The position numbers and the translations under genes are program-made. From Streptomyces sp. SM11 (GTDB lineage: Bacteria; Actinomycetota; Actinomycetes; Streptomycetales; Streptomycetaceae), in the NCBI RefSeq assembly GCF_002910905.1, contig NZ_NEUE01000116.1, forward strand, positions 1 through 52,275: a stretch of DNA of 52,275 nt, given 5' to 3'. Shown here one piece after another: positions 1-11,582 of this stretch. Every line of letters begins with the position of its first letter. The first letter of the stretch is position 1. The notes under the pieces are model-generated. The model had not been told where the DNA came from. It made no database searches and was given only the letters and a program-made list of their open reading frames with translations.

Positions 1-96
1 ACCGGGAAGCCGCATGTACCGCACCGGGGACCGCGCGCGGTGGCGGGCGGCCTGCTCACCCGCGGCCCGCGAACCCTGCTCGTACGCCCGTCCTGA
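1..96 (+). CDS. possible 3' end of an unidentified gene
   Basis: A frame open from the first base ends at a TGA at 94-96 and would encode about 31 residues ending in LLVRPS. It converges on treY, and a long hairpin that would suit a shared terminator starts at its stop codon. The fragment is too short to identify, and another frame is also open here, so the only support is position plus the hairpin. Confidence 0.25.
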   Translation, partial: TGKPHVPHRGPRAVAGGLLTRGPRTLLVRPS

Positions 97-162
97 GGGC
101 CGGGGCCGCGCCGGTCCGGCCGTGGTCACGGGCACAACCGGCGCGGGCCCCCCGGCCCTCAG
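93..162. terminator. hairpin at the 3' end of treY
   Basis: The arms CTGAGGGCCGGGG (93-105) and CCCCGGCCCTCAG (150-162) are perfectly complementary over 13 bp around a GC-rich loop. The right arm includes the treY stop codon. There is no T-run, which is usual for Streptomyces terminators. It could serve treY and a convergent gene entering from the left. Confidence 0.55.
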
Positions 163-2540
163 TCCCCCCGCACGCGCCGCAGCAGCGCCACCGGCCGCTC
201 GGCGAACAGCTCCGCCGCCGCCACCGGGCCCCCCGCGAACCTTCGGCCGGGAGCGGCCGACAGCAGGTCCTGCCAGCGGCCGTCGGCCGGCAGCTCCAGC
301 GCCGTGTCCCGCCAGCCGCCGCCATCGGTCAGCCGCAGTGACAGCCGGGTCACCGCCGTGACCACCTCGCCCGACCGGCAGAAGGACAGCAGATGCGAGG
401 CGGCCGGGCCCCCGGCCGACAGCGGCGTGTACGTCCCCGACGCCCCGAACACGTCCGGCAGTTCGCGTCGCAGCCCCAGCGCGGCCGACGTCAGCGCCCA
501 CTTCTCGTCCGGCACCTCGGGCCGCCGGAACGGCCGCCGGTTGTCCGGGTCGACCAGGGCCGGGTACTCGCTCTCCGTGCCCTGGTAGAGGTCCGGCACC
601 CCGGGCATCGTCAGATGTACCAGCGCCGCCCCCAGTACCTGGGCGCGCACATGCGGGGCGAGCGCGTCCGCGAACTCGGCGAGCAGGGCCCGGGCCACGC
701 CCGATCCGCTGCCCGGGCCGGCGGCGACGAAGTCCGACACCGCCCGCTCGTACGCCGGATCCGGCTCCGTCCAGCTGGTGAACAGGCCCGCCTCGCGCAC
801 CGACTTCAGCAGCGCCGGCTCCAGCCGCGCGGACAGCTCATCGGCCGGAAGCTCCGCGCAGCCGTACGCCGACTGCCAGGCCGCCCAGGCCAGTTGCGGG
901 TCCGGGGCCCCGACGGCGGTCGCCGCGGTCAGCTCCGCCACCAGCGCCGCCCACCGCTCCGGGCACTGGGACAGCACCGCGATCCGGGCCCGGACGTCCG
1001 CGCTGCGCTTGGTGTCGTGCGTGGTCAGGACCGTGCCGGTGGCGGGCCGGTCGCGGGCGATCCGGGCGGCGAAGGCGTGGAACTCCTCCGGCGACACGGC
1101 GGGACGCTCCGGGTCCCCGCCCACCTCGGTGGCCGAGATCAGCGGGACGTACCGGTAGAACGCCGTGTCCTCCACCGACTTGGCGTGCAGTGCAGACGCC
1201 GTCTGCGCGAACCGGGCGCAGAACGCGGCCTGTTCCTCCCCGCCGCCGAGCCGCCCGAGCGCCAGGTCCCGTACGACGTCGACGGCGGCCGCCTCCTCCG
1301 GAACGGAGAACACCGCCTTCGCCTCCCGTACCGCCTCGTCGGGCAGTGTCTCCCGCGCGATCCGTGTCGGTGGCTCGCCCGCCGTGACATACGGGCGGTA
1401 GACCGGGACCCGTACCAGCAGCTCCCGGGCCGCCGTCCGCAGCGCCCAGGGCGCGTGGTCGCGCAGCGCCGGGTCCCGGCCGCAGATCCCGGCCGCCAGC
1501 CGGGTCAGCCAGGCCGTCTCGGCGGCCAGCTCATGGGTCACCACCCGGTACGCGGCTTGGCGCACCGTCGCCGTCCAGTCGCCGCCCCGGTCGCAGGGCG
1601 GGCCCGCGAACTCCCGGTAGCGGCCGAGCAGCTCCGACGCGCCGGACGGGTCGGTGAACAGGCCGTCGATCCGGTGCAGCGCGTCGTAGCCGGTGGTGCC
1701 AGCGACCGCCCAGTCCGCCGGGAGGCGCTCGTCGCCGGTGAGGATCTTCTCCACCACCGTCCAGCGGCCGCCGGTGGCCTCGTCCAGCCGCTCCAGATAG
1801 GCGGCGGGGGCGGCGAGGCCGTCCGGATGGTCGATGCGCAGCCCGTCCAGCACTCCGTCGTCGAGCAGTTCGAGGACCTTGGCATGCGTGGCGTCGAAGA
1901 CCTCCGGGTGCTCGACGCGTACGCCGATCAGCTCCGAGACGGTGAAGAACCGCCGGTAGTTCAGCTCGGTGCGGGCCAGGCGCCACCAGCCGAGCCGGTA
2001 GTGCTGGGCGTCCAGCAGCTCCGGCAGCGGGAGATTCGCCGAGCCGGCGCGGAGCGGGAACCGCAGGTCGCCGTGGCGCAGCAGCTCCCCGTCCACGTCC
2101 ACGGAGAGGGAAGCCAGCTCCCGGCCGAGCGGCCCGGCGAGCACCGGCAGCAGGATCCGCCCGCCGCCCGCGGCCCAGTCGATGTCGAACCAGCGGGCGT
2201 ACGGGGACGCCGGGCCCTCGCGCAGCACCTCCCACAGCGGCCGGTTGTGCCGGGGCGAGGCCGCCATGTGGTTGGGCACGATGTCCAGGACCAGGCCGAG
2301 CCCCTGCTCCCGGGCGGCCGAGGCGAGCGACCGCAGCCCCTCCTCACCGCCCAGCTCCGCCCGGACCCGGCTGTGGTCGACCACGTCGTAACCGTGCGGG
2401 GAGCCCGGGACCGCCTCCAGGACGGGCGACAGATGGAGGTGCGAGACGCCGAGCCCGGCGAGGTACGGAACGGCCTTCTCGGCGGCGGCGAACGGGAAGT
2501 CGGGCTGGAGCTGAAGCCGGTACGTGGCGGAGGGCGTCAT
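159..2540 (-). CDS. treY: malto-oligosyltrehalose synthase TreY
   Basis: This 793-residue glycoside hydrolase family 13 enzyme turns the reducing-end alpha-1,4 bond of a malto-oligosaccharide into the alpha,alpha-1,1 bond of maltooligosyltrehalose. The N-terminus (SATYRLQLQPDFPF) is typical of TreY. The barrel residues are visible: LRIDHPDG with nucleophile Asp237, VVEKIL with acid/base Glu264, and a THDTKRS motif near residue 500. Length fits the family. It follows treX by 79 bp on the same strand, so the two are probably co-transcribed and TreX supplies debranched chains. TreZ, which would release trehalose, is not in this window. Confidence 0.95.
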   Translation of the reverse strand: MTPSATYRLQLQPDFPFAAAEKAVPYLAGLGVSHLHLSPVLEAVPGSPHGYDVVDHSRVRAELGGEEGLRSLASAAREQGLGLVLDIVPNHMAASPRHNRPLWEVLREGPASPYARWFDIDWAAGGGRILLPVLAGPLGRELASLSVDVDGELLRHGDLRFPLRAGSANLPLPELLDAQHYRLGWWRLARTELNYRRFFTVSELIGVRVEHPEVFDATHAKVLELLDDGVLDGLRIDHPDGLAAPAAYLERLDEATGGRWTVVEKILTGDERLPADWAVAGTTGYDALHRIDGLFTDPSGASELLGRYREFAGPPCDRGGDWTATVRQAAYRVVTHELAAETAWLTRLAAGICGRDPALRDHAPWALRTAARELLVRVPVYRPYVTAGEPPTRIARETLPDEAVREAKAVFSVPEEAAAVDVVRDLALGRLGGGEEQAAFCARFAQTASALHAKSVEDTAFYRYVPLISATEVGGDPERPAVSPEEFHAFAARIARDRPATGTVLTTHDTKRSADVRARIAVLSQCPERWAALVAELTAATAVGAPDPQLAWAAWQSAYGCAELPADELSARLEPALLKSVREAGLFTSWTEPDPAYERAVSDFVAAGPGSGSGVARALLAEFADALAPHVRAQVLGAALVHLTMPGVPDLYQGTESEYPALVDPDNRRPFRRPEVPDEKWALTSAALGLRRELPDVFGASGTYTPLSAGGPAASHLLSFCRSGEVVTAVTRLSLRLTDGGGWRDTALELPADGRWQDLLSAAPGRRFAGGPVAAAELFAERPVALLRRVRGD

Positions 2541-2619
2541 GGACTTCTACGTACCCCGTCCGGGGCGGTCCGTGTCACCCCGGGCGGCACACTCACTCCC
2601 GCTTCCGGCCCACCGAGCC

Positions 2620-4749
<2,130 letters not shown>

Positions 4750-5132
4750 GATGAAGACTCTTCCACTTCTGATCTGGGTGCGGTGGCTTTCCTCGGCCCG
4801 ATACTCCCCGAAGACGGGGCGCTCACCTAGGACGTCGCGCGGTGCGGCCGGGTCCCGTCGCCCGGCCCCGGCCGCCACCGGTCAACTTCGGACACTCCGG
4901 TGCCGCCCCGGATGCACATCCGGACCGCGTCACCCGGCGGGGGCCGGTTCCCTGCCCGGGGCAGGGGCCCCAATCACTATGAATCCGCTCACTCCACCCG
5001 ATCTCGCCGCAAGGAACAAGCCGCACTTGCAGGGGAGTTGAGAAAGTCGCCTGCGCATCGGGCTGCGTCGGATCACGCTCCCGGAGTACCCTTCCTTGAT
5101 CGTTGGGTGGGGGAGTGGAAGGCGGTGCGCGG
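4750..5132. other. divergent intergenic region between treX and the SAV2148-type gene
   Basis: This 383-bp gap separates divergent genes and must hold both promoters and 5' leaders. A small hairpin CCCTGCC-CGG-GGCAGGG lies at 4950-4966, next to the most AT-rich patch (CAATCACTATGAATCC). Neither promoter could be assigned with confidence. Small open frames here look like GC-driven noise. Confidence 0.5.
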
Positions 5133-6368
5133 GTGAGCTCGGGAGGGTTCGAGCTGCCCCCAGGTGACGCAGGTCACGAGGGGGAATCGACCGATGCCCC
5201 GCCCGGGGCGGTGTCCCTCGCGCAGCCATTGGAGATAGGCGCCGAGCTGGACTGGGGATCGGAGGCCTGGGGCGAGGTGCGCACCCGGGCCCAGCGGGCC
5301 GGGCGAGCCTATATCTGGCTGAATCTGGTCGAACAGCGCCTCCGGGCCGTCGTCGCCGCGGTGCTCCGGCCGATCTACGAGCCGGTGCACGGCGAGGAGT
5401 GGGTGGTGGCCGCGGCCGGACCCGCCGGGCAGGAGTGGGTGCAGCGTGCCGTCGCCGTACGCGAGGTCTCGCGCCGCAAGGGCTATCTGCTGGACCCGGC
5501 CGACGACAACGTCCTCAGCTTTCTGACGCTGCCGCAGCTGCGCGAGCTGATGGTCCAGCACTGGCCGTGCTTCGAGCCGTACTTCGACGACCGGCGCGAT
5601 GTCGAGCTGGCCCTCGACGAGCTGGAGGTCGCGCGGAACGTCGTCTCCCGCAACCGCGCGCTGAACGAGGCGGTCCTCGCCCAGGCCGAGCGCGCCTCGG
5701 CCCGCCTGCTGGACATCCTCGGCAGCGGCGCCGGCGCGCCCTCCGCCGACCGGCTGCCGGTGGACGCGGTGGAGGAGCTGGTCGGCGACCGGTACGCGGA
5801 CGTGGTGTCCGTCCACTCCGACCGGGTCCGGCTCCAGCGCCAGCTGCCCGCCGAGGACCTGTTCGGCGGGGCGCGGCGGCTCGACGCCATCGGTATAGGC
5901 CTCAACCTGCTCGTCCAGAACTTCTCCGGCCGTCGGCTCGTCCGGCTCGCCGAGTCGGGCTGCCGGGTGCGGCTGCTGTTCATCAACCCGGCCAGCAGCG
6001 CGGTGCGCCGCCGGGAGCGGGAACTCGGCCTCAAGAAGGGCGAGCTGAGCCGTTCGGTGGAGATGAACATCCTGCACATGCGCCGGGTGCGCTCCAAGCT
6101 CCGCGACCCGGGCGCGTTCGAGATCCAGGTCTTCGACGAGACGCCGCGCTTCACCGCCTACCTGGTGGACGGCGACGGACAGGACGCCGTGGGCGTCGTC
6201 CAGCCCTATCTGCGCCGGGCGCGGGGCATGGAGGCGCCCGTGCTGGTGCTGCGCGGCGGCGGCCGGCGCACGGTGGTGCGGGCGGGGCAGGACAGTGAGC
6301 ACGGTCTCTTCGAGACCTACCGCGAGGAGTTCGAATCGGTCTGGACGGACTCCCGGCCGGTCTCCTGA
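5133..6368 (+). CDS. SAV2148-family HEPN-domain protein
   Basis: This 411-residue protein matches, from memory, a family conserved in Streptomyces (SAV2148 type, annotated with a HEPN domain). Highly conserved-looking stretches are AYIWLNLVEQRLRAVVAAVL (about residues 58-77) and REVSRRKGYLLDPADDN near 110. The central region is helical, followed by a segment containing GLNLLVQNFSGRRLVRLAES. The biochemical role is unknown; HEPN domains often bind or cleave RNA, but no RxxxxH motif was confirmed here. The GTG at 5133 was chosen because it gives the family-like VSSGGFELPPGD start and follows GGAAGGCGG. It appears to stand alone. Confidence 0.85.
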   Translation: MSSGGFELPPGDAGHEGESTDAPPGAVSLAQPLEIGAELDWGSEAWGEVRTRAQRAGRAYIWLNLVEQRLRAVVAAVLRPIYEPVHGEEWVVAAAGPAGQEWVQRAVAVREVSRRKGYLLDPADDNVLSFLTLPQLRELMVQHWPCFEPYFDDRRDVELALDELEVARNVVSRNRALNEAVLAQAERASARLLDILGSGAGAPSADRLPVDAVEELVGDRYADVVSVHSDRVRLQRQLPAEDLFGGARRLDAIGIGLNLLVQNFSGRRLVRLAESGCRVRLLFINPASSAVRRRERELGLKKGELSRSVEMNILHMRRVRSKLRDPGAFEIQVFDETPRFTAYLVDGDGQDAVGVVQPYLRRARGMEAPVLVLRGGGRRTVVRAGQDSEHGLFETYREEFESVWTDSRPVS

Positions 6369-6519
6369 CAGACTCCCGCCCGGCCTCTGGGCGGGCCTCG
6401 CCCGGTCTCCTGGCGGGCCGTGCGCCGCGGACCTCCCCGGGGCTCTGTCAGTGGCCCGTGCGAAGGTGGTCATCACTCGGGGGAGCTCCACGGGGGAGCG
6501 CGAAACAGGAGGTATCGGG

Positions 6520-7230
6520 ATGAGCTGGCATCAGGGCACACTGGTCGGCTTCGACCTGGAGACGACGGGGACCGACGTCGAGAACGACCGGATCGTCACC
6601 GCCGCACTCGTCCGGCTGGACCCGGACGGGACGGTCGCCGAGCAGCGGACCTGGCTGCTCGACCCCGGGGTGGCCATACCCGAGCAGGCCTCCGCGATCC
6701 ACGGCATCGGCACCGACCACGCCCGCGAACACGGGGCGCGGGCGGCCTCCGCGGTCGAGGAGATCGCCCACGCGGTCGCCGATGTGCTGCGCTCGGGCGT
6801 CCCGCTGGTGGTGATGAACGCGCGCTACGACCTCTCGCTGCTGGACCGTGAATGCCGCAGGTACGGGCTGCCGTCGGTCGAGGATCGGGTCGGCGGGGCG
6901 CCCTCGCCCGTCATCGACCCCCTGGTGATCGACAAGCACGTCGACAAGTACCGCAAGGGCAAGCGGGCCCTCCAGGCGCTGTGCGACCACTACGGGGTCA
7001 CGCTCGACGGAGCCCACGACGCGAGTGCCGACGCGGTGGCCGCCGTGCGCGTGGTGCGCCGGATGGGAGAGCGGCACCGGCCCGTCGGCACCCTGCCGCC
7101 GGCGGAGCTGCACGCCCTTCAGATCCGGGCGGCCGCCGAGCAGTCGGCCTCGCTCCAGGCCTATCTGCGCCGCTCGGACCCGGCGGCGGTGGTCGAGGCG
7201 TCCTGGCCGGTGATTCCGCGCAGCCGCTGA
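6520..7230 (+). CDS. DnaQ-like 3'-5' exonuclease (DEDDh family)
   Basis: This 236-residue protein has the exonuclease fold of the DNA polymerase III epsilon type. ExoI is GFDLETTGTDVENDRI at residues 8-23, with the metal-binding Asp and Glu. ExoII lies around MNARYDLSLLDREC, and ExoIII ends in GAHDASADAVAAVRVV with the DEDDh His and Asp. It is a stand-alone proofreading-like or repair exonuclease rather than a holoenzyme subunit by length. The ATG at 6520 has an ideal AGGAGG 7 bases upstream; the frame continues upstream only through sequence overlapping the preceding gene. Confidence 0.88.
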   Translation: MSWHQGTLVGFDLETTGTDVENDRIVTAALVRLDPDGTVAEQRTWLLDPGVAIPEQASAIHGIGTDHAREHGARAASAVEEIAHAVADVLRSGVPLVVMNARYDLSLLDRECRRYGLPSVEDRVGGAPSPVIDPLVIDKHVDKYRKGKRALQALCDHYGVTLDGAHDASADAVAAVRVVRRMGERHRPVGTLPPAELHALQIRAAAEQSASLQAYLRRSDPAAVVEASWPVIPRSR

Positions 7231-7286
7231 GCCGCGGCGGATTCCCGAGGCGGGTGACTTCCCGCTGCTCTTCGACGGCAGGTACC

Positions 7287-8153
7287 TCAGAAGGGGTACC
7301 ACCGCACCGCCGGATCCCCGTCGCGCAGTGACGCCACCCGGCGGCGGAATTCCGCGAGCGCCTTCGGGTTGGCCGGGGCGTGCTGGGAGACCCAGGCGCA
7401 GCTGGCCGTCTCGCGGGCGCCGCGCAGCACCGCGCACCCCTCCCACTCCCGGACGTCCCAGCCGTACGCGGAGGTGAAGGCGTCGTAGGCCGCGGGGGCG
7501 AGGCCGTAGCGGTCGCGGGAGAGGGCCAGGACGACCAGGTCGTGTTCCCGCAGGCCGGCGGAGAACGTCTCCAGGTCGACCAGGACCGGACCGTCGGGTC
7601 CCACATGGACGTTGCGCGGGAGGGCGTCGCCGTGGATCGGGCCCGGCGGCAGATGCGGGACGAGTGCGGCGGCCGCGGCCGCGAAGCCGTCGCGGCGCTC
7701 GCGGAGGTAGTCGGCGTCGGCCGGGTCGATCGCGTCTCCCGCCAGGCTCAGCCACCGCTCGACGCCGCCCAGCAGTTCGCGGCGCGGCAGGGTGAAGTCC
7801 GCCGGGGCGGGCAGCGTGTGCACCAGGGAGAGCAGCGGCGCGAGGTCGCGCGGCTCGGCGGGGCGTACGGGGTCGGGAAGCCGGTGCCACAGCGTCACGG
7901 GGTGGCCCCCGACCAGGCGGGGCCCACGCTCGGCCGCGCGGACGGCCGGGACGCCGGACGCGGCGAGCCAGTCGGCGAGGGCCACTTCCCGCTCGGCCCG
8001 CTCGCGGAGCTCGGGGTGGCCGGTGGCGTCCCGGCCGACCTTGATCACCAGATCGTCGGCGGCGAAGACCGCGTTCTCACCCAGCGCGAGCAGCTCCGCC
8101 GTACCGGGGAACCCGGCGGCCGTCAGCACTTCGCGCGCTCGCATCTCGTCCAT
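7287..8153 (-). CDS. aminoglycoside phosphotransferase (APH) family protein
   Basis: This 288-residue protein has the APH/choline-kinase fold. The catalytic loop HGDALPRNVHV (about residues 180-190) and the metal-binding LVDLETFSAG that follows are intact. The N-lobe shows a nucleotide-binding GENAVFAADDLVIKVGR segment with the conserved Lys. The substrate cannot be read from sequence; resistance is only one possibility, and many actinobacterial paralogues are small-molecule kinases. The ATG at 8153 lies 12 bases after GGGGAGG. A second in-frame ATG lies at 8144. It is convergent with the exonuclease gene and divergent from the sugar transporter. Confidence 0.85.
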   Translation of the reverse strand: MDEMRAREVLTAAGFPGTAELLALGENAVFAADDLVIKVGRDATGHPELRERAEREVALADWLAASGVPAVRAAERGPRLVGGHPVTLWHRLPDPVRPAEPRDLAPLLSLVHTLPAPADFTLPRRELLGGVERWLSLAGDAIDPADADYLRERRDGFAAAAAALVPHLPPGPIHGDALPRNVHVGPDGPVLVDLETFSAGLREHDLVVLALSRDRYGLAPAAYDAFTSAYGWDVREWEGCAVLRGARETASCAWVSQHAPANPKALAEFRRRVASLRDGDPAVRWYPF

Positions 8154-8295
8154 GGACGCGATTTTGCCTCCCCGCAGGCCACCTTGACGAACCGATGACC
8201 CGTCAGCACGATGACGGAGGCCTCCCGGACAGCCGGAACGGGACGAAGTCCGCCTCAGGTGCATCAGTGAGATACGGGACAGAGGGGTCTTCTTC

Positions 8296-9336
8296 GTGAC
8301 ATCGGTGACCGCGAAGAGCCGGTCCGGCCCGGACGGCCCGGACGGCGGGCGCAACGGGCGGGACGGGCAGGACGGACGGAGCGGGCGGGGTGGGCGTGAC
8401 GGGCGGGGCGGGCGTCCGGGGAGCTCCTGGCGTCCGGGGAGCCCGGGCCCTCCGGAACGCAAGGTGTTCGGGGACCGGGCCGCCTGGTTCCTGGTGCTGC
8501 CCGCGCTCGTCCCGATCCTCATCCTCAGTGTCGGCCCGCTCCTCTACGGCATCGCTCTCGCCTTCACCGACGCGCAGTCTGGCCGGACCCGCTCCACCCA
8601 GTGGATCGGCACCCTCAATTTCCAGGACCTGCTGCACGACACCCTGTTCTGGGACTCGTTCCGGATCGGCCTGCTCTGGGCGGTGGGCGTCACCGTCCCG
8701 CAGTTCCTCCTGGCGCTCGGCCTCGCCCTGCTGCTCAACCAGAACCTTCGGATGCGCTGGCTGGCCCGGGCGCTGGCGATCATTCCCTGGGCGATGCCCG
8801 AGGTCGTCGTCGGCATCATGTGGCGGCTGGTCTACAACCCGGACGCGGGCATCCTCAACGAGACCGTCCGCGACCTCGGACTCGGCGACGGCCGGGACTG
8901 GCTGACCGGCCTCGCCACCGCGCTGCCCGCCGTCATCCTCGTCGGCGTCTGGGCGGGCATGCCGCAGACCACCGTGGCCCTGCTCGCCGGGCTCCAGAAC
9001 ACCCCGCGCGAACTCCACGAGGCGGCGGCCCTGGACGGAGCGGGCGCCTGGCGCCGTTTCCGTACGGTCACCTGGCCGGCCCTGAAGCCGATCGCGCTCG
9101 CGATCTCGGCGCTCAACCTGATCTGGAACTTCAACTCCTTCGCCCTGGTCTACGTCCTGACCAGCGGCGGACCCGGTGGCCGGACCCGGCTGCCGATGCT
9201 CTTCGCCTACGAGGAGGCCTTCCGCTACGGGCAGTTCGGGTACGCCGCGGCGATGGGCTGTGTGATGGTCGCGGTGGTCTCCGTGCTCCTCGCCCTCTAC
9301 CTCGTCGGCCGGCTCAGGGGAGGAGAGGACCGATGA
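8296..9336 (+). CDS. carbohydrate ABC transporter permease, MalF/UgpA type
   Basis: This is a 346-residue integral membrane permease of the CUT1 sugar-importer family. The first transmembrane segment follows the polar leader (LVLPALVPILILSVGPLLYGI, split around residue 60-80). The EAA coupling loop reads ELHEAAALDGAGAWRRFRTV, about residues 236-255. The first 55 residues are an unusual Gly/Arg/Asp-rich low-complexity tail built from degenerate GRDGR-like units. The GTG start at 8296 is the most plausible upstream start. Its stop overlaps the next permease start in an ATGA arrangement, showing translational coupling. No ATPase is encoded here, so a shared MsiK-type ATPase is likely. Confidence 0.93.
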   Translation: MTSVTAKSRSGPDGPDGGRNGRDGQDGRSGRGGRDGRGGRPGSSWRPGSPGPPERKVFGDRAAWFLVLPALVPILILSVGPLLYGIALAFTDAQSGRTRSTQWIGTLNFQDLLHDTLFWDSFRIGLLWAVGVTVPQFLLALGLALLLNQNLRMRWLARALAIIPWAMPEVVVGIMWRLVYNPDAGILNETVRDLGLGDGRDWLTGLATALPAVILVGVWAGMPQTTVALLAGLQNTPRELHEAAALDGAGAWRRFRTVTWPALKPIALAISALNLIWNFNSFALVYVLTSGGPGGRTRLPMLFAYEEAFRYGQFGYAAAMGCVMVAVVSVLLALYLVGRLRGGEDR

Positions 9337-10232
9337 GGCGAGGAACGACGCGACGAGGAACGCCGCGGCGAGGGCCTGCGCGGCGCGAATCCACGGGGCT
9401 GCGCACCAGCAGGCCCGCGCGGGCCGCACAGTATCTGGCCCTCCTGGCGTATCTGGCCTTCCTCGCGTTCCCGTTCGTGTGGCTGATCTCGACCGCCTTC
9501 AAGCCCGCCCGCGAACTGGGCTCGCTGCACCCCACCTGGATCCCCGAGCGGACCACCCTGGACAACTTCCGGCAGGCCTTCGACGAGCAGCCGCTCCTCC
9601 AGGCCGCGGCCAACTCCCTGACCGCCGCCGTCGGCGCGGCCGTGATCGCCGTCGTGATCGCCACCCCGATGGCCTATGTGATGGCCCGCCGCCGGGGCCG
9701 ACTCGCCACCGCGGCGACCGGCTGGGTCGTGGTCAGCCAGGCGTTCCCGTTCGTCCTGGTGATCATCCCGCTCTTCCTGATCCTGAAGAACCTGCACCTG
9801 ATCAACTCCCTGTGGGGGCTGATCCTGGTCTACGTCGTCTGGTCGCTGCCCTTCGCGCTGTGGATGCTCGCCGGATACGTACGGGCCGTGCCGACCGAGC
9901 TGGAGGAGGCCGCCGCCGTCGACGGGGCGGGCCGGGTGCGGACCCTCGTCTCGGTGGTCGCGCCGCTGCTCGCCCCCGGGATCGTCGCCACCGCGCTGTT
10001 CGCGTTCATCACCGCATGGAACGAGTTCTTCTTCGCGCTCGTCCTGCTCAAGACCCCGGAGAAGCAGACCTTGCCGGTCGTCCTCACCCACTTCCTCGGC
10101 GCGGAGGGCGTGGCCGACCTCGGCCCCCTCGCCGCGGCCGCCTTCCTCGCCACACTGCCCTCCCTCGTCCTCTTCGCCCTCATCCAGCGCCGGATCACCG
10201 GCGGGATGACGGCCGGGGCGGTGAAGAACTGA
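9333..10232 (+). CDS. carbohydrate ABC transporter permease, MalG/UgpE type
   Basis: This 299-residue CUT1 permease is the partner of the upstream gene. It opens with a repetitive basic tail (MRRGTTRRGTPRRGPARRE) before the first membrane helix (LALLAYLAFLAFPFVWLIS). The EAA loop is VPTELEEAAAVDGAGRVRTL, about residues 188-207. Its ATG overlaps the previous stop by four bases and its own TGA shares an A with the next ATG, so all three importer genes are one operon. The substrate is probably a sugar or oligosaccharide. Confidence 0.94.
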   Translation: MRRGTTRRGTPRRGPARRESTGLRTSRPARAAQYLALLAYLAFLAFPFVWLISTAFKPARELGSLHPTWIPERTTLDNFRQAFDEQPLLQAAANSLTAAVGAAVIAVVIATPMAYVMARRRGRLATAATGWVVVSQAFPFVLVIIPLFLILKNLHLINSLWGLILVYVVWSLPFALWMLAGYVRAVPTELEEAAAVDGAGRVRTLVSVVAPLLAPGIVATALFAFITAWNEFFFALVLLKTPEKQTLPVVLTHFLGAEGVADLGPLAAAAFLATLPSLVLFALIQRRITGGMTAGAVKN

Positions 10233-11527
10233 TGCGCGCCACCGTCCGGCGGGCGGCGACAGCCGTCGCCGTACTGGCCCTCCTGCTCACCGGCTGCTCC
10301 GTCGACGACGACGGGCGGGACGCGGACGGCACGATCCGGCTCCGGTTCCAGTCGCTGGCCTGGCAGAAGGAGTCCGTCGACGCCAACAAGCAGCTGGTGA
10401 AGGAGTGGAACGCGGCCCACCCCGACGTCCGGGTGGACTACGTCCAGGGCAGCTGGGACAGCGTCCACGACCAGCTGCTCACCTCGTTCGAGGGCGGCGA
10501 GGCCCCCGACGTCATCCATGACGCCTCCGACGACCTGGCCGATTTCGCGTACGGGGGCTACCTCGCCGACCTGCGCCCCTTCCTCCCCGACCGGCTCAAG
10601 GCCGACATCCCCGAACAGTCCTGGCGCACCACCACGTTCGGCGAGGGCGTCCACGGGGTGCCCTTCCTCCAGGAGCCCCGGGTCCTGATCGCCGACACGG
10701 AGCTGCTGAAGGCCTCGGGCGCCCGCGTTCCGACCCCGGAGCGCCCCTGGAGCTGGCAGGAGTTCCGGCAGGTCACCGAGGCGCTGACGGGCAAAGGGCG
10801 GTACGGGATCGCCTGGCCCCTCAAGGAGCCGGTCTCCGTCACCCTCAACCTGGGCCTGTCCGGCGGCGGGCAGCTCTTCCACCGGGACGGCGACGGCAAG
10901 GCGGTCCTGCGCTTCGAGCAGGGTGACGGCGTGGTGACCGGCACCATCCACGACCAGGTCAACATCGACGGCAGCGCGGCCCGCAGCGCGCTGGGGATGG
11001 GCGGGTCGGACGCGCTGCCCGGGTTCTTCGGCGGTAAGTACGCGATGCTCCCGCTCGGGTTCTCGTACCGCCAGCAGGTCATCCAGCAGGCGCCCGAAGG
11101 GTTCGACTGGACGGTCCTGCCGATGCCGGCGGGCGCGGGCGGCGCGGTGCAGGGCGTGAGCCCGCAGACGCTGTCGGTCGCCGAGGAGAGCCCGCACAAG
11201 AAGGAGGCGGTCGCGTTCATCGACTTCCTGCTGCGCCCGCCGAACATGGTGCGCCTGGCGCGCGGCGACTGGATGCTGCCCACCGGAACGGAGGCACTGG
11301 CCGACCCGTCGCTGCACACGGCCGAGCACGGCTGGGCCGTCGGCACCGCGCTCGCGCAGGGGCTGCGGCCGGCGCCGGCCCAGTCGGTGCGGGGGTATCC
11401 CGAGTGGAAGGACAAGGTGGCGACCCCGGCGCTCCAGGAGTACTACAGCGGCGCGATCGACGCCGACGAACTGAACAAGCGGCTGGTGGACGACGGGAAC
11501 CGGGTGCTGGCCCGCTACCAACGCTGA
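10232..11527 (+). CDS. extracellular sugar-binding lipoprotein of ABC importer
   Basis: This 431-residue solute-binding protein belongs to family 1 (MalE/UgpB-like). Its signal peptide ends in a clear lipobox, LLLTGC, with lipidated Cys at about residue 23. The mature part shows typical features: [20 protein letters not shown], then [19 protein letters not shown]. The protein would bind its sugar outside the membrane and deliver it to the two permeases encoded just upstream. It is the last gene of the operon. Specificity cannot be read; treX/treY nearby make maltodextrin or trehalose conceivable, but that is only inference from position. Confidence 0.92.
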   Translation: MRATVRRAATAVAVLALLLTGCSVDDDGRDADGTIRLRFQSLAWQKESVDANKQLVKEWNAAHPDVRVDYVQGSWDSVHDQLLTSFEGGEAPDVIHDASDDLADFAYGGYLADLRPFLPDRLKADIPEQSWRTTTFGEGVHGVPFLQEPRVLIADTELLKASGARVPTPERPWSWQEFRQVTEALTGKGRYGIAWPLKEPVSVTLNLGLSGGGQLFHRDGDGKAVLRFEQGDGVVTGTIHDQVNIDGSAARSALGMGGSDALPGFFGGKYAMLPLGFSYRQQVIQQAPEGFDWTVLPMPAGAGGAVQGVSPQTLSVAEESPHKKEAVAFIDFLLRPPNMVRLARGDWMLPTGTEALADPSLHTAEHGWAVGTALAQGLRPAPAQSVRGYPEWKDKVATPALQEYYSGAIDADELNKRLVDDGNRVLARYQR

Positions 11528-11545
11528 CCCCGGCCCGGAAAGAAA

Positions 11546-11575
11546 TTGCACGAGACGTCTCGTCTCGCCTACCGT
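11546..11575 (+). promoter_or_regulatory. promoter with palindromic TetR-like operator before glycosyltransferase
   Basis: A TTGCAC (11546-11551) and TACCGT (11570-11575) pair is spaced by 18 bp. The -10 ends 7 bases before the ATG at 11583, so the mRNA is probably leaderless. A perfect 14-bp palindrome ACGAGACGTCTCGT (11550-11563) lies inside the spacer, where a bound dimer would block RNA polymerase. This shape is typical of TetR-family operators. No TetR gene is adjacent. Confidence 0.65.
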
Positions 11576-11582
11576 GGGCGGC

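Noticed and set aside
14..52. YRTGDRARW, resembling a nonribosomal peptide synthetase adenylation motif
   Set aside because: The similarity ends after nine residues and the frame continues as low-complexity shadow opposite treY.
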